In this document: positions 56,135 to 64,000 of the stretch, piece after piece
Layout of the letters: each line of letters opens with the position of its first letter
How positions within the stretch are numbered: the first letter of the stretch is position 1
Assembly: GCA_019096155.1 (NCBI GenBank)
Contig: JAHCVI010000001.1
Location: forward strand, 7,130,001 to 7,194,000
Direction of reading: 5' to 3'
Length of the DNA stretch: 64,000 nucleotides
DNA from: Staphylotrichum longicolle
Lineage: Eukaryota > Ascomycota > Sordariomycetes > Sordariales > Chaetomiaceae
The notes under the pieces: model-generated
Told to the model about the DNA's origin: nothing
The model's database searches: none
What the model saw: only the letters and a program-made list of their open reading frames with translations
Translations under genes and position numbers: made by a program

Positions 56135-57429
56135 TTAGGTAGACACCATCTTGAGGCCCGCGAGAACAGTGCATGAAGCCGACGGAGTGTACGTCGGCTT
56201 GGCCAGCATGATGGACGTCCCGCAGCGGTACATCAAGCTAGCTCCAACAGACGGCGCAACGCATGTCACCATGTCGCCATGGATGTCGCAGGTGACCGGC
56301 TTATAGTATGCACTCGCGGACGCCAAGGTGTCCGTCTGCATCATCAGGGGACTACCCTGATTACTAACGATGAAGTTTGAGTCGATGTACATCTTCCTGG
56401 TGCCGTCGGCAAGCGCAGGCTGGCCTCCAGCAGCGGGGAGCGCGAACAGGAGGGTGCCGGCGGTGGCATCGGCGCTGTATACCATCTTGACACCGGTAAG
56501 AACCACGTATTTGCCCGCGCTGGTCCCGTCGTTGACGGACAAGTAGGCGGTCTGGGTCGGGGCGACAGGGGTGGTGGTCGACGTGACTGTGGTCGTGCTC
56601 TGGAAGACGCCGGTGGTCGTCGCTGTGACTGTGGTCACGGCGGGCACAACGACGGTGCTCGGCACCACAACGGTGACGACAGAGGTTGAGGTAGGGGGGA
56701 CGATGGCGCTGTCAGTGACGTCTACCCAGGTGGTGCCGGTGGGAAACGCGACAGTGATGGTCGTTGTGGCGCCGCTGACTGCATTGATGCAGGAGCAGGC
56801 CGACGAATACTCCTCGAGGCTTGGGCAGTTGGAGGCGATGGGGTACGGCGCGGAAGAAGGGGATGAGACGGCAGGCTCGGTCGAGGAGGACGTAGTCTCA
56901 GTCGTTGAAGGAGAAGGCGTCACAGCGGGTGTTGTCGCGGTCGGCACACTGGACGAGGATGGCTTGCAGCCGCGCTTCCTGTGGCCCCGACCGCGCCTCC
57001 TCTTTGTTGCGGCGGTCACGACCTCGGTGACGGTGGCGATGCTGGTGGCGGAATAGGCGGTCACGGTCTCAACCACCTCTGCATAGGAAGTCGAGGTCGC
57101 ATAAGACGTCGACTCGGTCGTGCTGGTGGTGACAATGACGTCGGTGTAGGGGACTGTGACAGTGATGGTGACAACAGGGGGTATGAAATTGCTATTCAAG
57201 GTCAGCGGCTCGACCGCAGGAGATGCTCCCCAAGCACAGCTGGGGCTGCTGGGTGCGCAAGAGTCAAGACATACAACGTCGAGGTGGTGGGCGAGCCAAA
57301 CATGGACGTGCAAGCGGCAGCCTGGGCAACGGCGTTGTTGTCGATGCTGCCGACGACCTGCTGCAGGCACTGGTTCACCGCGCACGTCGGGTTGGCCTCA
57401 TTGTAGGGCTTAGTCACGGTCTGCCCCAT
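56135..57429 (-). CDS. Ser/Thr-rich cysteine-containing protein
   Basis: Two exons, 403 aa, joined across intron 57192-57274 (donor GTATGT, branch GCTGAC, acceptor AATAG) to give SPTTSTF-NFIPPVVTITVT. The N-terminus (MGQTVTKPYNEANPTCAVNQ, then CLQQVVGSIDNNAVAQAAAC) has paired cysteines and no signal peptide in this model, so an earlier exon could exist. The middle is Thr/Ser/Val-rich with repeated TVT/TTST patterns typical of O-mannosylated wall proteins. It is interrupted by a strongly basic patch (KRRRGRGHRKRG) that could be a furin/Kex2-type cleavage region. A Cys-containing piece (NCPSLEEYSSACSCINAVSG) follows. The C-terminal 150 residues form a likely folded domain (YLSVNDGTSAGKYVVLTGVK, CDIHGDMVTCVAPSVGASLM). 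No GPI signal. I do not recognise the family; surface or secreted location is an inference. Confidence 0.72.
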
Positions 57430-57929
57430 GGTGTTGAATTAACGAGTGGAAGTTGGCTGAGGCCAAAGAGATGCAAACGGGCGACGGAGACGGAAACGAA
57501 AAGGAAGGAATGAAAAAAAGGTGACGTCGAGGTCCGTCGGGTGCTGCTCTCCATTTTCATTATATTTTCAAGAAAGTATTGCCTGCGCGTCTCCTTCCCC
57601 CCCTTTCGCCGAATTCAGCATGATATTTTGACGGGGCAAGCTGGACCATGTTAGTGTCTTTGGCCAGACCCCGTCAATATCGCTAGTCCGAAAACACTAG
57701 CGATTCAGCGCCGGACCACCACCAATGACAGGCCGTCCTGCTGTCCGCTTTGGGCATCTTGATCCGCACAGGGCATGGCGCCCCACAAGCAAGAAAAGCT
57801 TTTCTCCATTTCGAGACCCTCCACTAACCAGTTTCGACTGGATGAGTGGCTAGCTCAGAGCTTCTGGGAGCTGAATCAACCAGCACACCAAAACCCCAAT
57901 TAGCAGTTCTACCTTGGTAAGTACTGTAC
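57430..57929. other. intergenic region
   Basis: Promoter of the Ser/Thr-rich gene and 3' flank of the histidine-triad gene. No gene seen. Confidence 0.5.
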
Positions 57930-59492
57930 TCAGACCACAAGAATAGCCGCGACCACAAAAAGTCCCAAAGCCCACAAACCTGAACCACCACCACCAACGC
58001 CCACCACGCCAACCCTCCCCGCACCCGCAGTCACAACCGCCGCCGACGGCCGACTCGACACACGAGCCGTCGCCGTCGCGAGGGTGCTCGACCCGCGGGT
58101 GGCCGTAGCCGTAGCCGCACCCGCACCGCCGCCGGAAGGGGGCGGCGTGGTGGGCGGGGAGACGCCGTCGGAGCAGTGCCAATGGTCGCCATGCGGCTCA
58201 CACTCGGTCTCAGCCCCGGATCCTCCTCCTCCTCCTCCCAGGGCAGTATTTTGTTGAGCTGAGGGAGGGGTAGCAGGAGGAGAAACGCCGTCCGGGCAGT
58301 GCCAGTGGTCGCCGTGCGGTGTGCATTCTGTTTCCTCCGTGGAGCCACCTCCGGACGTGGGGTTGGTGGCGGAGGGAGTGGGAGGGGTGGTGGGTGGGTT
58401 GACGCCGTCCGGGCAGTGCCAATGGTCCATGCGGAGTGCACTCGGTCTCACCTCCGGGTCCTCCTCCGGGAATGTTGGTTGCGGAGGGGGTGGGAGGGGT
58501 AGGCGGGGAGACGCCGTCTGGGCAGTGCCAGTGGTCGCCATGAGGCTCGCACGCTTCGGTTGAAGGGGGCGTGGTGGTCTTTGGCAGCACAGGGACGGTT
58601 GTTGTCGTCTTCACTGGGGGAGGGGTAGTCGGTTGCGGGACACCCGGTGGACAATGCCAGTGGTCATCGTGCGGCTCACACTCGCCGACCGGGGTTGAAA
58701 CTGAGGCTTTTGTGGTGGTCTTGACCGGAGGAGGGGTCGTTGGCTGCGGGACACCTGATGGGCAGTGCCAGTGATCGTCATGGGGCTCACAGGTTCCAAC
58801 TGCAGACGAGGCCGTCGAGATCTTTGTGGTCGTGACAGGAGGTGGGGTGGTCGGCTGAGGAACACCAGACGGGCAGTGCCAGTGATCACCATGGGGTTCG
58901 CATGTCCCGGCCGCGGATGGCTGGGTCGTGGTAGTGGACGGGTACGGCTCACAGTGCCCTTATCAACTGTTAGTCACACTGAGAAATGAGCTATAGACAA
59001 GGACACTCACAGTGGTCGCCGTGCGGGCTGCAGAGGGAGCCAGTCGGGGACGGCGGCAGAGTCGGCGTCGATGAAGTTGTCGGGCAGGTGGTGGTCGTGA
59101 CCACCGAAGTGATGATGCTGTAGCCCGCGCTCTTGAGGGCCTCCGAGTCGTAGTACCCGTATCCCGTGTACAGCTTTCCCGGTCCGACGGTGACCACGGA
59201 AGTGAAGAAGGGGACCTTCGTTCCGGTGAAGAGCACGCCTGAAGTCGAATACTGGCTGTTCATGGACGACACAAAAGAACCAAAGTTGGTGATGGCGGTG
59301 GGTATGCCATAGACAGTTGTGGTCGTGGGACTGCCGCCAGGGTATGCGTTGTTAGACAGCTTGCACTTTAGCTGGACAATGGGTTACTCACAAGCAACTT
59401 GGCGACGCAGGAGTCGTGACCGCTTGGGGCAAGCTCACGACGCGCCATGCCTGAAGCAGGACGAGGAGCGATGAGTATTCCAAAGGCGCCAT
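57930..59492 (-). CDS. GPI-type surface protein with eight PHGDHWHC (HxxHxH) repeats
   Basis: Exon 1 (59392-59492) encodes a signal peptide (MAPLEYSSLLVLLQAWRVVS). Introns 59331-59391 (GTGAGT..GGCAG) and 58959-59010 (GTGAGT, branch CTAAC, AAG) are both supported by frame. The second splits the first repeat exactly, joining CSPHGDH to WHCEPYP. After an N-terminal domain (TVYGIPTAITNFGSFVSSMN, then GTKVPFFTSVVTVGPGKLYT) come eight copies of C-x-PH[GD]DHWHC[PSE]xGV, separated by Pro/Thr or Gly-rich linkers. The C-terminus has a Gly/Ser/Ala spacer and a hydrophobic end (LWALGLFVVAAILVV), as for GPI attachment. HxxHxH is the zinc-binding histidine triad of streptococcal Pht proteins, so metal binding at the cell surface is a reasonable inference. 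In repeat six two bases are missing (CATGGACCAT near 58428), breaking the frame; both sides are otherwise open. It could be an error or a recent null allele. Confidence 0.85.
58165..59040 (-). repeat. eight-copy Cys/His repeat array
   Basis: Copies encoding PHGDHWHC or PHDDHWHC lie near 59030-58950 (split by the intron), 58890, 58780, 58660, 58540, 58425 (2-nt deletion), 58315 and 58185. Spacing is about 100-120 bp in the first copies and varies with linker length. The motif is nearly invariant while the linkers diverge, which points to purifying selection on the Cys/His residues. Confidence 0.9.
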
Positions 59493-60406
59493 CTCTGCAG
59501 GAGCTCAAACGAATGCAGACTGACTGGTTCGAGGAGACTGCTTGGTCCTGCATCCAAGGGAGCACTGCATCACGGGCAGGAACGGGGGAATAAATGCCGT
59601 CAGCTCGCTCTTGAACGGAAAGCCCGCCGTTCCCGGATTTTACCTCTACCAACACCAACCCCCCGCGTCGCCATGATCCTAGGCGACCTTGTGGCGGCAC
59701 GGTGACAAATAGAGGAGGTGGCTATTGGAACTATCGATTCTTGAGCTGCGGACACAGAGGTTCTCATGAGTGCCAAGGTGAACTCGCTGCGATGGAACAG
59801 GCTCACCTGCTGAAGGTTGGTCCGGTCAGAACAAGAAGCGAGGGGCCATCAAGGTCCTCGGGTGAGCTTGGCACGCGCGGGGGCAGCCGTCTTTTCAGTA
59901 ACCCCTGGCGAGACACAAAAGGACCCCGGCATAAGACCAGCCTCCAGGGACTGGAATGAGTGACGGGCATGGGCTGACGTGGGGGAAATCTCTGTAGACT
60001 TGCTCATCGAGGCCTGAGTATCTGGCAACGAAGAATCTTGGCCCTGAATAAGCCCTGCCAATTTTTAATCAGGGTTGTAATGCGGTGCTCCCGGTTGGTC
60101 TCTCGAGTCGTCAAGGTTCTCGAGTTGCTTGGCGTGGGACGGAACACAGAGAAAGCTCGAGGCAAGCCAGACGTGTGTCGCATTCTGAGCTTCACTAAGC
60201 CTGTGAAGAGTCGTGAAGTGGCCCAAAGTGTAGACAAGCACGTTAGGTAGTAACGGACTGGAGTGTACATCGCCCTGACTCTCGGGGTATAAAGTGCAAG
60301 CAGATGCCGCCTCGAACAGCATCTCGAACACCTCCAGAGTCCCAGACAACAGCTCTTCCAGTCCTTCCATCGGTCGTCCAACTATAAACTATCCACCACC
60401 GCCAAC
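59493..60406. promoter_or_regulatory. divergent promoter, histidine-triad / eight-cysteine gene
   Basis: 914 bp separate two start codons that point away from each other. The right part has a TATA box at 60288. No coding frame is supported inside. Confidence 0.5.
60288..60293 (+). promoter_or_regulatory. TATA box of the eight-cysteine protein gene
   Basis: TATAAA 119 nt before the start codon, in the context CGGGGTATAAAGTGC, followed by a C/A-rich leader ending CGCCAACATGG, a strong fungal start context. Confidence 0.55.
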
Positions 60407-60685
60407 ATGGTCTCGTTCAGCCTTGTTCTCACCACCCTGGCTGCGGTGGCCGCCGCCTCGCCCGCCAGCCGCACCCTCAAGCGTCGGGATGAGTGCGACG
60501 GTGTGCGCACTGCCATCGCCACCTACAGCTGGCCCTGCACCGAGGTCAACCCGCCCTCGTGCGAGTTCTGCTGCGAGTCATGGCTGAACCTTGCCGGGGC
60601 CTTTGGCAACCCTCCTTGCCACGAAGACCACGGTGACTTTGAGTGCCCCTCGGGCTCCGACGGCTACCACTGTGCCCACGACTGA
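60407..60685 (+). CDS. small secreted eight-cysteine protein
   Basis: 92 aa, intronless. A clean signal peptide (MVSFSLVLTTLAAVAAASPA) is followed by a short propeptide ending in LKRR, a Kex2 site. The mature part of about 64 residues has eight cysteines, an even number fitting four disulfides, including an adjacent CC pair (SCEFCCES). The C-terminal part reads CHEDHGDFECPSGSDGYHC, with His-Gly-Asp and Cys-Pro-Ser-Gly in the same order as in the repeats of the divergent neighbour. Size, export route and cysteine density place it among small secreted cysteine-rich proteins, a mixed group that includes host-interaction, antimicrobial and wall proteins. No family is recognised and no function is claimed. 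The TATA box and start context suggest good expression. Confidence 0.82.
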   Translation: MVSFSLVLTTLAAVAAASPASRTLKRRDECDGVRTAIATYSWPCTEVNPPSCEFCCESWLNLAGAFGNPPCHEDHGDFECPSGSDGYHCAHD

Positions 60686-61207
60686 GTCTTGTTGAGGTGT
60701 TCAAAGAACGAAGGTTTGTGTTTATCTTTCTCGGCAATTTCAAACCATTTCGAGCCTTAACTAAGTACCAGTGTTCACAGCTTGACCTCATGGTTCTTAT
60801 TGTGCGGCCTGGAGCGACAGATTTCTGAACGGAGCGGATTCAACACAGTGTTTTGTTGGGATAGGGCTCGCTTTGGGTCGTGTATTTGGTGTTTTCTCTT
60901 GTCTCTCTGAGCATATGATTGAAACTTCAAAAGATCTACCAGCCTGGAAAGTTGTCTATCTGTGTCTTTTTTGTGCTGTCACCGTTCGTGCATTAAGGTA
61001 CCTAGTTAATCACAGTTTACAAGTTACAGAGAAGACAACGTTGGTTTGACTACCTTAGGTCCCTTTGATCTGATTCTTTGACTTCATTTTCTCACTTCCG
61101 TCAGAGAAGAAGTGGAAGTCCTTGCCCTACTACCTGCGCATGATTGTCAAAGCCCCGATCCAACACACCACGCCAATCCAATCCAAAAAAAAAGCCACTC
61201 CAACCAC
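60686..61207. other. convergent 3' intergenic region
   Basis: 3' flanks of the eight-cysteine protein gene and the methyltransferase. Contains AGGTACCTAG near 60996-61006 and TACCTTAGG near 61053, the recurring intergenic motif. No gene seen. Confidence 0.5.
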
Positions 61208-62758
61208 CTACTTCCTCCTCGCCACCCAAAACAACGCCTGATACGCATTCCTCGTCAACGCCCTCTCGTCAAACCCATATACGGCCTCCACCCCAATCAC
61301 CCCCTTCCCAGGGACCATCACCTCCCCCTTGCACACCCCTTCCCCCATCCCATCCCTCTCCGCCAAAAACTCAAATCCCATCCCCTCCGCCACCGCCACG
61401 ACCTCCTCCATGCTCAGCTGCACAAACGGCGCCGTGCCGTACAGCAGCGGGCCGAAGTTCACCCAGTACCCGCCCGGCCGCAGGACCCGATGAATCGTGT
61501 CGAGGTAGCTCATCAGGTTGCGCGCCGTGTCAATGAAGAAGTGCGTCACCACGGCGTCGTACGCCGCCGTTTCCTTCTTAAAAACGGTGGTGAAGTCGCC
61601 CTCGACGAGGAGGACCGCGCTGGGGCGGGGGGCCACGTGCGGGATGGCGACGGGGCGGAGCATGGAGGCCGTGGAGCGGTGGTGGGACCACGAGTCGATG
61701 AAGGGGTGGAGGATGGTGGTGTTGGGGCGGGTGTGGTGGGTGAGGAAGCGGTAGGCGAGGTTTTGATAGGTTGAGGTTTTGTTGTTCGTGACGTGGAAGC
61801 CTGGGAGGCGGAGGGGGCTTGTCAGTAAGGCGGTTAGGAAAGGGTTGGTGATGATGTAAGGTATGTACCTGGTAGGTTGGCAACCTCGTGACCGAGTCGG
61901 CCGAGACCGGCGCCGGGGAGGAGGACTTTGATGCCGTCTTGTTCTGGGGTTGGGATGAGCTCTTGAAGGGTCTGGAGAATGCAAGGGAAGGCGGCGTCGC
62001 GCTCATTGGCGCCAGATGCTGCCCAGTCGCGCACAAAGTGTTTGAGTGCTTGGGAGACACTGATCCGCTCTGCTCCCCGGCCGGCTGCCTTCATTGACTG
62101 AGTGTGCTGGTCTAGTTCGTTCTGGGAGATGCCGTAGAACTCCATGCCGGTCTGAACAATGGCGTCGCAGACTTGCTGGTTCTTCTGCAACAGCTGGGCG
62201 ATGTCTGTAAACTTTTGGCTGTACTTGACTTCTCGTTCAAGCAGCTTTTGTTGGATCAGCGAGGTTCCCACCAGGCATATGCTTCAGGACACGAACTAAC
62301 CTTCTTCTGCTTCCTCGAAACATGGCTGTACAAGCCTTTCAGTCGATCGAGCTCGACCAGTTGGTTTTCGGCGTACGCAGCAAATCCGCGAAGCGCTTCG
62401 AGGAGACGGTGGCGTGCGTGGTGCTCGTTCCAATTGCCGTGCTTCTTTTCCAACCTTTGGAGCAGTCTTTCCTTTTCCGTCGTGTGCCTCTCCGAGTCTG
62501 GCTCATAAGACGAATGTTCCACCTCTGTCAGGACAACTTCAAGTTGGCGGACCTCGTAAACAAGGTACTGTGTGTGTCAGTGACATTTTCAAATCGCTGG
62601 ATATTCAGAATTACTACCTTTGAAGCATCGACTTCGGCCAGCTCCGGATGTGAAGCTACATCTCGTACTCCTGCTGCCGAAGGCGTGTCCTCGCCGAGAA
62701 CATGTCTGCCCCAGACACAGCAAAGAGCAGCCACGGTCCAAGCTGATGGCCACATCAT
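61208..62758 (-). CDS. N2227/carnosine-N-methyltransferase-like protein with signal peptide
   Basis: An S-adenosylmethionine-dependent methyltransferase of the N2227 type. Four exons with introns 62568-62617, 62245-62300 and 61801-61868, 458 aa. The N-terminus MMWPSAWTVAALCCVWGRHV is a signal peptide or anchor, which is unusual, since carnosine N-methyltransferases are cytosolic or nuclear. An N-terminal helical part (RHRLLEALRGFAAYAENQLV; SRKQKKLLEREVKYSQKFTD) precedes the core. The SAM-binding loop is VLLPGAGLGRLGHEVANLPG, followed by NLAYRFLTHHTRPN, the acidic VEGDFTTVF, AVVTHFFIDTARNLMSYLDT and HRVLRPGGYWVNFGPLLYG, all hallmarks of this family. It ends normally with YQALFWVARRK. Known members methylate carnosine or related His-containing peptides. 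Substrate here unknown. A shorter start without the signal peptide cannot be excluded, but frame and splicing favour the long form. Confidence 0.88.
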
Positions 62759-63600
62759 GACGATATTGTCAACAAGAGCAAGCTAAGGTCAACCCGCCTC
62801 TAAATTCCACTGCGGGCGGCGGTCCATGCTGACCGCGGTAGAGATGAAAACCCGGTTGGCGCAGGTGCACGCCATGCAAGAACCTTGATGACCACCACCC
62901 CACGCCAAGGCTTCCTGACATGCACAGGAGACGGCTAGCTTTACACTATCGCCAGGTAAGTAGCTGTGCCAAGACCAGGCACCTTGATGGACTCAAGGGT
63001 CTTTGCTCGGGCTCTGCACTTTTCTCGCTCAAATATTGCGCAGGGCATCCTTGGTAGGTTGGATGCGCTCTTAAGGGGACATAATTAGACCTCAGTCCTC
63101 TTACAACAGGCAAGATTGGTTGGTGGACGTCCATGACACTTGACAGCAAACTGTTCGAGTGTAACTAACCAATTCAGCAAATTCAATTGGGCATCATCTC
63201 TGAGCTCTGTTCCCATTTTGTTTTGAAATCAGGTCCAGGACCAAGCTACAGCTCAGTCTGTCTCGGACTTGGGCTGGCCAATCCCAGCCCCTGAACGCCT
63301 AAGGACAAAGCACCACTTACACGCCGCCACACCATGGTCAGGCGCCAAAACCTGTGCAAATGCCATGTCAGACAATATTGCCAGTTAAACCCATTTGCTG
63401 TGCCAATACGAAGGCTACAAGTCAAGAGCAGAGTCATACAGTCGTTGGCAAGGGTTAGATTAGGCTGGGATGTATCGATCATTGAAGTCTCAGTAGAGGG
63501 ACAGACCTCCAACCACTACACAGATTTTGCTTTGACAAGTACACTCTTCATGAGACTTTAGTCCATCAACGACATATTTTCGTGTCAATCTCCTTCAACC
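62759..63600. other. intergenic, divergent region
   Basis: Between the methyltransferase start and the gene at the right edge. No supported gene. Confidence 0.5.
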
Positions 63601-64000
63601 ATGGGAAACGACATATCAAGGCCGGCGCATTCAGGGGCAGATACTCTTGCGCGAGAAAACACCCTACCCTCTACGCCAGAGCCAACACCAACAGAAAATT
63701 CACGATTGGAAAGCTTGAGACCAGATATGGTGCCCCAGAACATCTTCAGGCTGCTCACGCTCCCTCCTTCTGGGAAACCAAAGCCACTCTCAGCCCCTCA
63801 AGGATGCGGCCGCTTTGAACCAGCAGCACCGCCAACGCCCCCAGAAACACCTCCCACGCTGGCATCATTAGCTCAGACTTTATCCACCATCAGCCATTCT
63901 TTGGACACTGCACATGACACACTCTGCTCCAGCTGCCAGCGCCCCGGTCCCCGTCCGCGACAACGACAGCCACTCCCACCTCCTTTGGGCTTGAACAAGC
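63601..64000 (+). CDS. partial CDS at right edge, unknown protein
   Basis: An ATG in excellent context (CTTCAACCATGG) opens a frame that stays free of stops for 133 codons up to the end of the window, so the gene is cut by the window edge. The visible protein starts MGNDISRPAHSGADTLAREN and is rich in Pro, Thr, Ser and Leu, with a Pro/Thr cluster (APPTPPETPPTLA) and one CxxC (LCSSCQRPGP) followed by an Arg/Pro-rich stretch. No signal peptide and no domain is recognisable. Composition suggests a disordered N-terminal region, as in many fungal regulators, but this is only a guess. Confidence 0.6.
   Translation, partial: MGNDISRPAHSGADTLARENTLPSTPEPTPTENSRLESLRPDMVPQNIFRLLTLPPSGKPKPLSAPQGCGRFEPAAPPTPPETPPTLASLAQTLSTISHSLDTAHDTLCSSCQRPGPRPRQRQPLPPPLGLNK

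Noticed and set aside
57242..57290. Apparent frameshift in the Ser/Thr-rich gene
   Set aside because: An ordinary intron (57192-57274, GTATGT donor, GCTGAC branch) explains the frame change and gives a total length divisible by three.
1..64000. CRISPR arrays, insertion sequences, bacterial operons, ribosome binding sites
   Set aside because: None seen; the introns, tRNA intron and gene families show that this is fungal nuclear DNA. The only tandem arrays are coding repeats and microsatellites.

Overview
This window comes from the nuclear genome of a filamentous ascomycete, most likely a Sordariomycete. The genes are split by short introns (about 45-112 nt, GT..AG) with CTAAC/CTGAC/CTGAT-type branch sites. 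The families are typical of Pezizomycotina: WSC, 2EXR, Zn2Cys6 and fungal C2H2 factors, HOL1-like and Dal5-like MFS carriers. The tRNA-Ala carries a canonical nuclear intron, and intergenic DNA is dotted with ACCTAGGT-like motifs. I saw no transposon, CRISPR array, rRNA or organellar sequence.

Layout. 0-26 kb is sparse: a tandem tRNA-Ala/tRNA-Gly pair, a long gene-free stretch, a bHLH factor (7.9-9.4 kb), a coiled-coil repeat protein (11.7-13.3), an ankyrin protein (13.9-15.5), a small hydrophilic protein (16.6-17.0), a C2H2 factor (18.1-20.0), another 5 kb without genes, then a secreted protein with four WSC domains (25.4-26.7). 27-51 kb is dense and metabolic: FAD oxidoreductase, polytopic membrane protein, HOL1-like MFS carrier, MATE exporter, signal-peptide-bearing agmatinase, Zn2Cys6 factor, kinase-like protein, 2EXR protein, secreted carboxylesterase, Dal5-like MFS carrier and a bacterial-type cytochrome P450. 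51-64 kb is mixed: a membrane protein, a second kinase-like protein, a Ser/Thr-rich protein, a GPI-type surface protein with eight Cys/His repeats, a small secreted eight-cysteine protein, an N2227-type methyltransferase, and a gene running off the right edge.

How they may work together (inference). Agmatinase makes putrescine and urea from agmatine. It lies beside a HOL1-like carrier (yeast Hol1 takes up polyamines), a MATE exporter and a Zn2Cys6 regulator, so 32-41 kb may be a guanidine/polyamine locus. No polyketide, peptide or terpene backbone enzyme is present, so this is not a classical biosynthetic cluster. At 58-60.7 kb the repeat protein and the small eight-cysteine protein are divergently arranged and both carry a His-Gly-Asp...Cys-Pro-Ser-Gly element. 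The repeat unit PHGDHWHC contains HxxHxH, the histidine triad known from bacterial zinc-binding surface proteins. This is the most unusual thing in the window.

Caution on sequence quality. Six otherwise convincing genes (ankyrin, FAD oxidoreductase, polytopic membrane protein, esterase, second kinase-like protein, histidine-triad protein) each need one frame change in the same direction (+1) to give a full protein. Several of these positions can be placed at C runs. A shared sequencing or assembly artefact is the simplest explanation; pseudogenes are possible.
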